Shown piece after piece: positions 49,184 to 61,931 of a DNA stretch of 64,000 bases. The stretch is from the NCBI GenBank assembly GCA_013397455.1, contig VYZB01000122.1:2056783-2120782 (forward strand). The letters run 5' to 3'. Under the pieces are notes generated by a model, which searched no databases, was not told the DNA's origin, and worked only from the letters and a program-made list of their open reading frames with translations. How positions within the stretch are numbered: position 1 is the stretch's first letter; each line of letters opens with the position of its first letter. The position numbers were made by a program, and so were the translations under genes. Origin of the DNA: Crotophaga sulcirostris. Taxonomy: Eukaryota > Chordata > Aves > Cuculiformes > Crotophagidae.

Positions 49184-52100
49184 GTTTGTTTTTTTTTTTT
49201 CTTTTGCTCTCCCAAGTGTCCTTGCAGCTTGTGTGACTGTGGACTCCAGAAGAGATACCACGTATGGTGATTACACTTGACCAACATATTAGTGTCAATT
49301 CACTGCACTTGAATTTTACCTTTGGATTTTAACAAAAGCAAGCCATATCTCACTTAATCTTTCCCTCTGATTTCTTCTTGTACTATAGTTCTGGGCTTTT
49401 TTGTTTTGTTCTGTTCATGTATACACACCCTTTTGATTAGGGTGCTGCTGACTAGCCGGGTTGCAAATTGGGTGTGCTGAAAGCAAAACAAATCTATTAA
49501 CTTAGTTCAGTGGTGTGCAAACAGCTTTTGCTGTTACTCTGCTGGACCCAAACTATGGATAAGTATAAGCGATTGACATGTTAGCGGTGTACTTTCTAGT
49601 GCTCTGGGCTTTTGGAGAAATTGATTGAATTGCCTCCAGTACTGAGCCAGCACTGACTTTTTAGGAGATTGTTTGGATCTTTCCTGGAACTGTCAAGACC
49701 TTCAAGAACCTGAGTATTTATGAATGCTGGGAAATGTGAAAGAAGCAGAAGATTACGGATACTTGGCAGTGAAGAGATAAAATAGCTTGAATCAAGTGAT
49801 TTTAAACTACTACTTTAAAAAAAAAAATCCTTAATTTTCCCTTAAATTTCTAAATCCAGTTTAGTTGTCAACTCTGGCCAAAACTGGATGAGGTTTTTAG
49901 TCGTAACTGCTATTTCAGTACTGGCAAAAGTTCAGATGTTGGCATATGTTGTACTGTCCCTGCTTGAACTGTGACCCTACCAAGGCATTGCATCTCAGCA
50001 TGGACTGCGTCAAACTTTGTGCATTCCTGTGTGTTGCTGATCTGACTATTCTAAATATAAAAGGCAAACTTGTTATTTCTGTAATTCTTTTTAAGTAGGA
50101 AATAGTTGTTTTGAATAAATCCATTCAGTGCTATTCTATTTTGCCTTTTTTTTTCCTCCAGTGATATGTTTGCATGCTTAGTTTGATGGATAACTGCTTT
50201 CCAGAATGCAAAAAGTTAATGGTTTGAAAAGATGAATATTTATGTTAAATGATTGGCTGATTAAATTAGTTTTTGCAACTCTCATAATTATTTATATTAT
50301 TGAAAATTACTATTTTTAAGTATAAAGAAGAGTTTGGAAACTGCGATTTTAACTCTGTTGTGGTTTTTTATGTAACAAGCAGCTTATTCCATTGATAGAG
50401 ACATATTTTGGATATTCTGACACTGACTGTAGTCAGAAGCGAGTATGGAGCTGAATGCACTTAGGCCTAATACAGGGGATTGTTAGTACATCCTTAATGC
50501 TTTGATACTTTCCCAAATTTATCAGCTGGAATTCATGAAACAAATGGAAGTGGTTTATTATTACTCTGTGACAATTGCTTCTTACGTTCCTGTTTCTTAC
50601 TTTCCAGCTTCAACAGCATGTGGCTGGTGCTTTATACATGCATCTTTTGGGTTGTACTTGTCTCTTCTTCAGTCGCATGCAATGGATTTACTACTTATCT
50701 CAATATTTTTCTGAACTGTCTGGAGGAGAGATATTTGTTCTGATAAGGAGGGCATAAAAAGTAGTCCAATTACAGAGACTTGTAACTTGTATGTTTTAGG
50801 GTAATTACACAACGATTCCATGGCAGTAAACCAGTTGACTCAAAGGGAATAATACTGAAAGGTGATTATCATAAAAACATGAAGTTTAATGAAGAATTGT
50901 GGAAGATAAAGAACAGAATGAGTGTGGTCTCTTGTCCTTTGATTTTTATCTTTGCTTTTCAATGCAAAGTCAGAAGCGATAGATATTATGTTTAGTGTGG
51001 GTTTCTGAGCAGCTTGAGCTGAGCGGATCAGTTTTTCTTATATATAAGAGTGTGCTCTTTCTAGACTAAAAGGGGGGGAGAAAGTACTGTGTGTGGACTC
51101 AGAAAAATATCAGCTTATCCATGGTGTGCATCTGTGTTTGTAGGCATGTTCATGATGGTTGAACATGTCAGTAGATGTGAACACAAGCCACGTTTGTCTA
51201 GAGTCTGCTGTGATGTTTTAGAAATTGAAGATGCTGGAGGAGCAGGGCATGTAAGATGATGGATGTCTTATGACTCTTGAGGAGTTAGAACTTAATCAAA
51301 ACAAAACCTGCTAGATTTCTAAGGCAGTTGCTATCTGTTAAACATATGAAGCTAGAGAAAAATAAAATTTAGGGAACGACGGTTTTATGAGCTGTAGTCT
51401 CATTATAAAAGAAAAGAAAAAACCCGAAGGGAAACAGGATGCTGGTAAAAAACAAATACTGTGACATAACCAAGATAGTAATGTTGAAATAATTTGTATA
51501 TAAGTCTAGGAGAATAACTCTAGTTAATATCCATGCAAAGCCCATTAAGATCATAGCACATGCATTACAGATCAATTTCAATTGTAAATAAATGTTAATT
51601 CCTGAGTTACTTTTGAGAAGGTTTGATCTGAAGTCAAACTTGGATTGTGTGAGATAATTTTCTGCCATCAATGAATGTCATTGAGTTGCTATATCCATAT
51701 CACTGGAAATGCAGATGGTATGCAATGATTTGCTGTACAAGGAACTAATCTTGTCTTTCCCATAACGTATGTGGGATTTGGAGGTTGACTTGTGGGGGGA
51801 GTGGGTCTTTCCCCCTGTATTACTGACACCACAGGGGCACAGATTTCTAGAAATGGATTTTTCTGAATTGATGTGGTATGACACTGGAGACTTAAATGGG
51901 TGTTCTGAAGATGCTTGTATTCTTTTACAGCTCTTTGCTTTTCTCTAGCCCTGTACTCAAGTCTCCAGTGTTAGAAGAAGTGGAATTACGACTGTCTTTG
52001 ACTGACAAGTAGTAGCATTAACAGCCTCATGATGTTATGGATCATTAATAAGGAATTTAGCAGTGCCTGATAACACGAAAGTTAGTGCTTTGCATTTTAT

Positions 52101-52684
52101 AAGCATTAAATAAATATTCTGTGTTTACTTTTAAATGATAAGGGAAAAACAATGTATTTTCTAAAAATTGTCGATGGAGAGAAGACTTCTGGGGGTACCC
52201 TTTGGATTGCATGATGACAATGAATTCTGGACTCTTTACTTCTTTTTGTCCTCAGTATGGGTTTTTTCAGCGTAATTTTTAAAAATACTTGCAGGTAAAG
52301 AATTAAGAGTACAATGTACTTGCTCTGAGTTTGTTATGGAATTCTCTTTGTATGAGAAATTAATAGATGCTGATCTATCTTCATGAAATCAGATGCTGTG
52401 GGTATGTAGCTACTTCTGGTGAGACAGATTTTTAAATAATGGAAATAGAAATGAATTTACTTTTCTTATATGCATCTCAGCAAGTTTGTATTTTCTGTAA
52501 TTATATAAATTGCAAAGTATTACTCAGTTTGGCTCTGTGCCTTATGGAAGCATGCCTGTTCCTATTTTTCATAACACAAGCCAAGATGGGCAGTTTAGCA
52601 GGCAATCTCTAAGCTGGCTGAATGCCAGCTTTATCAAGAAAAAGGCTTCAGATGCATGAATGATGAGCAGAACACTTTTCTCTC

Positions 52685-52699
52685 TTTTTTTTTTTTTTT
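52685..52699. repeat. Poly-T run (15)
   Basis: Fifteen T in a row followed by AAACTGG. An ordinary homopolymer. Confidence 0.85.
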
Positions 52700-53154
52700 A
52701 AACTGGGTAAGATCAGTGACTAGGAAATGCGGTTAGAGGTAACTGATACCTTCTTCTTTGTAACCTTTAAAGTAGCCATCATGCTGGCAGCACTGCTGTG
52801 TTAGTGTACAGAGAAACAGTCCTGATGCGTTGTTTGTTTTATCTGCTGTACATTTACAGTAACAAACCATCTGTGACTTCTTGTGCTAGATGGTAACACT
52901 CTGTCTTAGAAGAGGGAATGTGTACAGCTGTACCTTATCTTAAAAGCTCAAACACGGTAAGTTACCAAGTTCTCGTCTTAAAAAGAAAAATTAAGTTGAA
53001 ACTGGAAATGTGAGCTACAGTGTCAGAAGCACTCATGTAATAAATATGTAACATTTATATTCTATTTTGAATCACTTAAAGGCAGAAACAAATCTTTGGT
53101 TTAATATGTAAAATAGTTTATGTGTTATTTGTAATAGTTTTGAATGTGGAAGGA

Positions 53155-53732
53155 AGTGTAAGCAGCACGTTGAGGGAGGTGATTCTGTCTCTCTACTCTG
53201 CTCTTGTGAGACCTCACCTGGAATTCTGTGTCCAGCTCTGGAGTTTTCAGTACAGGAAGGACATGGATCTGTTCGAACGAGTTCAGAGGAGGGCCACAAA
53301 GATGATCAGAGGACTGGAGCTTCTCCCATACGAGGACAGGCTGAGAGAGTTGGGGATGTTCAGCAAGAGAAGAGAGGCTCCAGGGAGACCTTACAGCAGC
53401 CTTCCACTATTTAAAGGGGGCCTACAGGAAAGCTAGGGAGGGGCTCTTTATCATGGAGTGCAGTGACAGGATGAGGGGTAATGATTTTAAGCTGAAAGAG
53501 GGAAGATTTAGATTAGATATTTAGGAAGACTTTTTTTTCCTGTGAGGGTAGTGAGGCACTGGAACAGGTTGCCCAGAGAAGTCGTGGATGACCCATCACT
53601 GGAGGCATTCAAGGCTGGGCTGGATGAGGCTATGAGCACCTTGATGTAGTGGGAGGTGTCCCTGCCTATGGCAGGGATTTTGGATCTGGATGATCTTTAA
53701 GACCCTTCCAACCCAAACCTTCTATGATTCTG
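53155..53732 (+). mobile_element. CR1 LINE 3' portion (sense), best preserved complete tail
   Basis: About 580 bp of CR1 from the ORF2 C-terminus to the 3' end. Translation from 53176 shows LYSALVRPHLEFCVQLWSF, then a KDMDLFERVQRRATKMIRGL segment and YEDRLRELGMF, the usual CR1 C-terminal motifs. The frame stops at 53434. The 3' UTR follows with GGGGCTCTTTATC, GGCACTGGAACAGGTTGCCC, GGTGTCCCTGCCTATGGCAG and AGACCCTTCCAACCC, ending TTCTATGATTCTG. It is 5'-truncated, so not mobile. The antisense copy at 19334-19646 is of the same broad group. Confidence 0.96.
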
Positions 53733-56700
53733 TATTACACAATAAGTGTTACTAGTAAGTGACTAAGCTTTCTTTTATATAGAAAAAGCATTGTAGAAAC
53801 AGAATTAAGAAGGTTGCTAGTTGAATGGTAAGCCAGGAAGACTTTTACATTGCTTACTTGATTCTAAGAAGAAAGATCTAGAGGAAGGAAATATCTGATT
53901 CCTCCGTTTCTGTCTTAACAAGAATAAAAACGTATATGGTTATATAGAGATATTGGAAAGTATTTTTATTTAAAAAAGTATTTCCTGAAGACAGTCTTAT
54001 AAATTGTAAAGCCTTGTACTATTATTTTCAATCTTTGCTTTAAGGTACACAGTGGAGTTATGTTATGTGGCCTTCTTGATATGTCCTTTAGCATGTGTCC
54101 AGCCTTGCTCAGGCTTTGAAACCAGGGAGCAGGGACCTCTACCTGCTCTTGCTTGGTCCCATTCCTTCCACAGCATCTAGATCTTGTCCTGTCTGTATTC
54201 CTTGTTTTAACTTCTGTTGAGGGTGATCCTCTATAATACTTCCAGACACATAATTTATTAATTTATTGAACTACATTAGTTAAATGTCTATGGTTTAGAA
54301 GAGGCCATCCTATCTGAAATATTGCTCATTTCTTAACTGTAACTGGTAATTTCTAATTGTACAAGCCTACCGTGCTGATCACTGTGACTCCAGTTACACA
54401 GGATAACTGGCTATTTTCCTAGTATTAATCAGCTATATTAAAAAGAATATTTTAATGACCATATTGAAATCAATGACTGAAATGCTTAGTGCTGAATACA
54501 GAGATCAGATTTTTTAATGATATTTAAAATGAATTTTTTTGGAATGTGGTTAAAATTGCCTCTCTTTAATGAGTACTTCATTAATATGGAACCACTTCAT
54601 CTTCATTGTTGAGATTATCTTTAATCACTGTGGTATAATGACAGTAGCATAAATAGGAAATAATAAGTTAAATCTCGTTTCTTGCTTAAAGGGATTTTTG
54701 ACTTATGTTGGAAAGGGAATTATGTTCTGTTTATGATGAATTTTACTAAATATCTTCATCTATCGCTTGTTGATGTTTTTCATTTTTAAGGATTTGAACT
54801 AACTTACTAGGAATTTTAATGAAGGAGGATAGACTCTGGCAAGCGTGTAAAGCCAACGATACTTCATTTTATCCTGGTAATTTAATTGTTGTGTTTTCTT
54901 GCCCTATGCAAAATAAGTTTTAATCAGTTAATACAGCTTCTCAACCACCGTCCAACAATGTGTTTGTCTTTATAAAGAGCAAACCTTTTTATTTAGATTA
55001 GTATCTCTTTAAAGATAATATCCTTTAACATAAGCAAAACTAATAGACTGCATTCTTCTCAAGGATTTCCTGGTTTGCACATTTCTGCTGGTAGCTGAGG
55101 TCAGTCGGGTCTTTTCCAGTGGTTCCCCCTCTGATGTATATAGCTTATCTTAAGTCACTTACATACATTGGATTGCTTACCTTGCACTACATTTCTTTGA
55201 AGTATATCCATGTAAACTATTTATTTTCTGTGTGGGCATGTTCACTCTAAATATTGTATGCAATTTATTAGGAAGGATATTTCGTTATTGAATTTTTATT
55301 TTGAAAATCATACAAAGTGGGCCCTGGCTATCATATTTGTGCCCTCAGATAGATAAGAGATATCTTTAATACTGAAGAGCTGTAACGAGAACTGTTCTGT
55401 TAACCGTTGAGGAAACCTGGAACAAGGCAAAATTTTTCCACCTGAAAACAAAACAATGGATGCTGAATGGAAGGGAATACACAGGAACAGTGAAACAAGT
55501 CTGTCTTCTGTTGTAAGCAACTTGCTTATGCCAGATTTGGTTTTTATCAGGTATTGACAAATTATCGTAGAGGGGGATAGGAGAAGAGTGAAGTGATTTG
55601 CAGATGCTGACATGCAGCTTCTCTTAAGAGGGACTGAGTGGAAGGAAGGCCTGATGATAAATTTAGCAGCAGTGTCTGCTTGCAAAGCCAGGTTGGAGGT
55701 AAAATTGGCAGCTGTTTTAGAAAGAAGAGAAAGTAGTTCATGTAGTACTGCTGGAACCTTCAGAAAGAGGGAGGGAATGGGATCTTAGTGAAAAAGATAT
55801 ACTAGGAAAAACTTGTTTACACCCTTGTATTGGAATGGGTAAGAGCAGGTCACAACCATATTTCATAGTTAGTGTTGCAGTAATTGCACATCCTTTGCAT
55901 TTCATCTCTTCAGCATCTTTTGCAGAGATGGATAGGAAGGATTAGGCTTTAGGGAAGATTATTCAGATGTTTGAATTAAAATATTCAGTGACTTTGACAA
56001 CTGCCCTGTTTGTGGAAAGCATACGTTACACATTATTCTCACCTGTTGTGGAGAGGTAGTGGAGATGGCAGGGTGCTTTAGAAAAGTGGCTGCTGAGATA
56101 ATAAGTTATGTAAAATGCATTCTGAAAGAGGAACATCTGTATCCCTTAAAAAAACCCCCAAACCTCAAAACCTATGAAAGATTTTTAAAATATAAAGAAT
56201 TCTAGTGCTTTTAGACAATAATGCCTTCAAGAATTACAGAACTCTAGGAAATTGTTTCATTTCACAGAGGATTTTCCCGAGAGGTAAAATGCTAATCATT
56301 TCTCAAAGCATCTTCGGGTAGACTTTTCAGTGTGGATTCAACTATGGGATTTTGTAATTTAGCAATGTTCTCATTTATGCACCTTTTCCACATTGCTTTT
56401 AAAAACCTTTCCTATTGCTGTATGCAAAATATATTGTGAAATCAAGAAATTCTATTGATATAGTCTGCGTGAAGAAAAAGGTAAACCTTGTTAAATTGGT
56501 GTTTTCTTTAGAACAAAAATTTATTATGGCATAGGCTTGTGTGGCTTTGTTATTACAGCTGGATCAGTTTAAACTTGTTTCTGGCCTTGGATTCCCTTTT
56601 TCCCTTTAACCTTTTTGTTTGTCAGAGCTTGCTCAGCCCATGGGAAGTCTGGCACAAAGGAAGATGACACTGGCAGTGTTTGGACATGTGTTTTGAGTAT

Positions 56701-59700
56701 TTCTAGATGTCTCAGCTGTCCCCAGTTGTTCATGATATACTTAGGAGGAGACAAGTTTTAGTACTTCTTGCTAAATGTTTTTATTTTTCTTTTTTTTTTT
56801 CTTTTTTTTCAGTTTTGCCTTTCAAGAAGGAGGAAGTTTTTGTTTTGCTTCAAGTAGTCTTCTGCTGGTTCTACTTCAACTGGTGAAGTGCTGGACTATT
56901 AATGACTGTGACCAGTGCTTAGAGAAAGTTTTAAACTACTAAGCAGTTGCTATTTCCAGCCATTTTGGTGGGGAGTTTAGCTTTTTCAAAATCAAATTGA
57001 AAAGCTTGTGTTCATGTTGGGAAAAGAACAACTTCTTCTACAGCTTCTAAATAATATGCTGAGAGTTACAGCTGATATAAAATGAAGGTGGATAAAGTAC
57101 AACAAGATTTTCTGTAAATTGTGGCTGAGTGAAAACAATGGGTTTCAGGCACATTGGACATGAAGGTGCTGTCCCGTCATTGTGCATCTAGGAGTTGAGA
57201 GAGGTGCAACTAGTGCTCAGGCCTTCTCTAAAGAGAGCACAAAAGAGTCATTGCTGGTATTTTTTCCTGTGCTCAGGAAGGCATTTTTACACTGTATTTA
57301 CAGTCTGAGGACTATTAGCTGGGGAAATAATGTAGATCAAACACAGAGTGTGTAGTAGTCCTTGTCATTATGCTATTGGTTATTCATGGTTTTGACGGAA
57401 CAGCTACTTTTTTAATCAGTTCTCAGTAAATTATAATTTGTGACTAGCACACTGAGAATTTATTCGATTAAACATCTTGATGGTGATGTGGTTAATCCCA
57501 TGAGCTGGTTCCTCATATTTTATCATTCCTGCAGGCTTAATTTTGGAGCTTTTTGGAGGAGGATTTTTTTTTCCTTGACACAGAGATTGTGACCATTTAC
57601 ATGCCTCTTTTTTCAATATTTGCTTCTTGCGATTAATAGAAAGTGCTATCTGTCCTGGTTAATGCCCTGAACATTGCCTCATTCCTTGATTATTGTTACT
57701 TCTGTTTTCCCTTCATTCTTACCTTGAGTTTCCAGATTGTTCTGAGGCATGGCTGCTGCCTTCGTATTTTTCCATTTTTCTCTGAAGATGGGCTATTTAT
57801 CAGTGGCACTGTTAATAGTAGGATCCATAATATTCAGTTCTGCCCAAGAAAGGGACCTTGATTTTCCTGTTCCAGGACTGAAAGCTCTAGTGACAGTAAC
57901 TGTCCTGCAAGTTGACACTGTGCCTTAAATTGAAATGCTTCTGAGGTTCTGAACTTCAGTATCCTGATTGCATCCTGGGATAGGGTGAAGCAGCATGTGT
58001 GCAGACACCATCTATGGTAGAAGCTGAAATGATAATGCAGTGCGCGAATGCCTGGATTTTAGAAAACTAAGGCTCTCTATAGGCTTGCCTTGGGACTCTT
58101 GCTGTTGTTTGTTATTTTAATGTATACTACAACCATTTATTCTTAAAATAAACATGTTTGTTAGTGTGAGTTCTGAACTAATTGTATGTGATGCTCATAA
58201 CTAGGGTTGAAAGAGTTGTTGCGGTTTTCTAGTGACTGATTATTCCTGGTGTTTTATGATAAAATATTTTAAGACTTTTACCATAATCATCCAAATTATT
58301 ATGTAAGTGATTCTATCATTGCTCTATATTTTATATACATACGGATGTGTTAGAATACTTAAGGATGATAGGAGTTGATTCTTGAAATAGTATCTGTCTG
58401 TTTTTTTCTCTGTTTCAGTGCAATTTACCTATCCAAGCACACATCATAAAATAAAATAAAACAGTTATCTCTTGTGTTTAGGTTTGATGGTGATTGTTCT
58501 ACTCCTGCTTTGTGTTGCTTACTTACTCCTTAGTATTAAAATTCATATCCTAGAAAATGGAAAGAGTATTACAGAGAGGGATGCTGGCATTCATAGAAAT
58601 AACTATAAATATTGTCTCCTTTTGTAGCTGGAAGTGACCAAGTTTTCTTAGGACTTTAGTGAGAGTTTAGTAAAAATAAATGTTGGCTGAGATTAAGGGA
58701 TGATTTTCACGGAGTTGCAGCTTCTTTTTATACTTTAAAAATATTCCTCCTTTTGGCTCAGTTTAATAATCCATGACACAGAAGTGGTTCTTAGAGCAGG
58801 CCTAGATTATGTTTTTTCTTAACAAAAAATCAGGAGAGAACTCAAAGCTTGCCATCTGTAGGTTGAGGAACTAGCATTTTAAATTATTTTTTTATTTGAA
58901 CATCTGTTGGAGGAAACTATGCCTTACAAAGCGTGGTAGATGATATATTTTAAAAGAATTTCAGAAGAGTTGCTGTGATATTTGAAGTTTGGTTTGATCA
59001 ACCTTGCTATTCAGAAAAATGTTTGAGAACTCCAGGATACAGCCTACCTTTGTTTTTGTTGCTCTTTGAAATGAGAGCTTAGGGTGATGATCCAAGATAA
59101 GTAATGAAGAATTAAATTGTAAAATTAGATCATTAAAGGAGTGCAATAAAACACTGAAAAACCTTTTAAGAGTGAGCCATGAATCGAGTTTTTACTAGAA
59201 TAATTCTGTTTGGGAGGTGATTTATTGGCAGTGATAGTGAGTTAGACTTCAGAGATGCTGATTTGTTATGTTTATGTATGTCTGAAGTTCAAGAAGTCAA
59301 ATACCTACAATGCATTTCAAATCAGAACCATTCCTGCAATGTATCTTTAAGTATTATATCTTTGGTGGAAAGGAAGAAAATCCAATATTCCAGTAAATAG
59401 AAAGGATTCTGCATCTTAGTCTGTTTTCTTGGACGTAACTATTTCCTTGTAAAGAACAGTTCACCCACATCTTCATATAACTGTCTTGCGTAAGTTTGGA
59501 ACCCCATTTTGATGAGTAGGGAAGGAGTTGAAATAACGTAACTTGTCTGAACAGAACAAGTTGTCAAAATCCTTTCAGAGCCATTCTTATGTGACGGGTA
59601 GTTCTCCCCCATTCTTTATCTCATGTCTCATTTGTTTCAAAGGGTTTTATTGTGTTTTATAATATATAAATAGAGCCATTTTGTGAAACAGATGGTTTAA

Positions 59701-61770
59701 AAATAGGGCTATCTGAGCAGAAAGAGAGAGCAGATGAGCGATCCTCTGATGTAGGATGAAATATTGGAAATATTGCATTTACTAAAAGTCTAGTTCCCTC
59801 ACTACCTCTCCCAGTATTTTAAGGGCGAGTTTTGTCTGCTGCACAGTACCAAGTGTCTTGGTTTCTGATTGTCTGTCAGTATGTACTACAAGATGGAGAA
59901 CTGGCTTCCTCATTAGTCCTTTGGGAGTAATTATAGGTATTGAAAGGCTGAAGCTGGAGTTGAATGAATTCCAGTCTTGTTTGTTTGGGGTTTTGTCGAG
60001 ACCAGTGGGAATGCTTATAGTGACCTGAATGGAATTTTTACCATGGTTGCTACTCTCCAACTCTTCTTGTTGCTTTGCCATCAAGGGGACAGCTCTGGCA
60101 TCCTTAACCATTTTTTTTTCTCTGAAGAGGTGGACCACACATCAGAAATAGTATAACTGTAAAAATAACTGGAAAGAAAACAAAAATTATTTCTCCTTGT
60201 TATGCTAGTGCAAATGAAGGTGATATTCATTCTGAGAAAATTTCTATAGAGTGCATTCTGAAAAACGGGTGGGAGTGTTATGTTATTGTTCTGACCTTTT
60301 CCATTTTTTTCCTTTCTCTGAATTGTTGACACAAAGAGACAAGTAAAAGAGCGCTGATAAAGGTCTGACACAATCTTTTTGATGGAAAACAGGCTAATGC
60401 AGAATGGGAAGAGATGCCTGAAGAACTAGACTGTCCCTGTGCACTATATGACATAGACAGCTAGCAGTACTAGGTGGGCAACTAACTTGTTTTTTTATGC
60501 AAGTTTACCCACACAATTTCTGCTATGCTTTTTGGGGAGTCAGAACAGAGGTGCTCGTGAGCAGCACTAATTGCTTTTATTGACTTTGCATTGCACTGTA
60601 TAGATGAGATGCCTGAAAAATAAGCCTGTTAATTTTGCGACAGTGCTGTCAGAAGACTTTGGCATTTCCAAAGGTGTGTTTCAATAGGTTATAAAGAAAA
60701 TTTGATGACTGTAATTTTCCTCTTTAGCTTTCACTTATTAACTTTAACTTTTATTGAGAAACCTGATTTTTAATTTATAAACTGCAAGCAATGCTCTAAA
60801 CCTGAAAAAAACAACAGATCTCAGTGATATTTCCTCTGCTAGAAATTCTAGCAAATTCTACCGTATTTAAAGAAAAGGGGGGGAAACCATAGTGCATGTG
60901 GTGTACCTCTCAAATATTTAAGTAACCAGTTGTCTGTAATGACTCTGCTGATTTACAGATGTTTCAAGAGATCCAGAATTGAGCCATGAATTGGGTTATT
61001 ATCAGGAAAAAGCAAATAACACTGTCTGTTATTGCAATTTTAACCATGTAAGAATGTGTAAACAAGAGCAAGATACTTGGGTGCCAAGTTTATTAAACTT
61101 CCACATGATGACTTGCCTTATCCTTTCCATTTCAATATTAGTTTTGGTTTCTTTCAGTTATTGAATCAGGATTTTCTCCTCTTCTCTCCTCTGTCTTAAT
61201 GCATGCCTCTCAAATGCCGTTTGCTTTTGCATTTACAGGCTATGCAGTACTTTCTCATTTATGTTATATATGAAAATGTGGTGTTTTCTTGACTACCCAA
61301 TATAAAAGCAGATGATCCTTATACTCTGTAAAAAAGGAAGGCAGCATATATACCCAAAGCCAGCATATCAAGAAGTGTTTATTGCTGTCTTTTTTTGTTA
61401 GCGTTTTTCTCAGTTGCCATTTAGTGGATGAGAGTATAAGGAATTACTGAGCCACAGGAGTATAGCTTCTACTTTGTGTTTTGTGCCTATAAACTCCATT
61501 CTAACTGTCCTGAAGTATATCACCATCCTGCCAGAACAAGATGGGCATAATAAAGTAAAAATAGAGTGCTCATATTTATTTTCCCTAATCTGTTTGGTCT
61601 CTGCCTCCAGAACTGCCCAACTCTGTGTCTCAAACCATGCTAACTGCCTGATCATCTGACCTACCTACTTTGAGACTAAGCACAAAAGACAAAGCCCATT
61701 GGTCTTCTGGGAAAACGCATGTTCCAACAAGGGAGTGGAGAAATCTTTCCTGTTTTTTTTTTTTTCTCAG
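53733..61770. other. AT-rich non-coding stretch
   Basis: No gene or repeat family is recognised. Strong pyrimidine/CAG acceptor-like sites occur at 56784-56812 and 58394-58418. The first is followed by an open 70 nt ending at a GTGAAG site (56883). The second is followed by a stop within 12 codons in the frames checked and by AATAAA motifs from about 58450. These are noted as weak exon signals only. A 15-bp odd palindrome, GCTAGAAATTCTAGC, lies at 60838-60852. Confidence 0.5.
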
Positions 61771-61931
61771 TAATTTCCACTAGTAGTATACAAAATGGTG
61801 TGGAATATGTCTTTCTGGAAGTTGGTAGAGAAAATTTTCTTCCAAATGTTACTGAATATGAACCATGTTCTACAAAGGATTTTTTGGGGGGGAATGAAGA
61901 AGGGACTGTGACATACGTTAAAGTTGAATAA
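61771..61931 (+). other. Candidate terminal coding exon with two ITIM-like motifs
   Basis: A 13-T run and CTCAG give a strong acceptor ending at 61770. The following frame is open for 53 codons to a TAA at 61929, which overlaps an AATAAA. The peptide is acidic and includes VEYVFL (61800-61817) and VTYVKV (61908-61925), both fitting the ITIM pattern (I/V/L/S)xYxx(I/L/V), and ends TVTYVKVE. In known immune receptors such paired motifs lie in cytoplasmic tails that recruit SH2 phosphatases. The pattern is short and easy to meet by chance. No transmembrane or extracellular exon is recognised upstream, and a long minus-strand frame overlaps the region. A chance open frame is quite possible. Confidence 0.2.

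Larger units (their letters stand above)
46146..53154. other. AT-rich non-coding stretch
   Basis: No gene or repeat family is recognised. It includes a candidate exon at 49086-49183, a T15 run at 52685-52699 and several other T-runs. A CTTTCTCTCTTTCTG-like pyrimidine patch near 46510 is low complexity. Confidence 0.5.

Noticed and set aside
53072..53299. Minus-strand open frame of 75 codons
   Set aside because: It is antisense to the CR1 at 53155-53732.
56784..56882. Very strong pyrimidine/CAG acceptor with 70 open nt and a GTGAAG site
   Set aside because: The donor is weak and the encoded residues are dominated by Phe, Ser and Leu, as expected from a T-rich strand.
58394..58470. Strong acceptor followed by early stops and AATAAA motifs, like a tiny last exon
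   Set aside because: ATAAAATAAAATAAAA is a simple AT repeat that generates AATAAA by itself.
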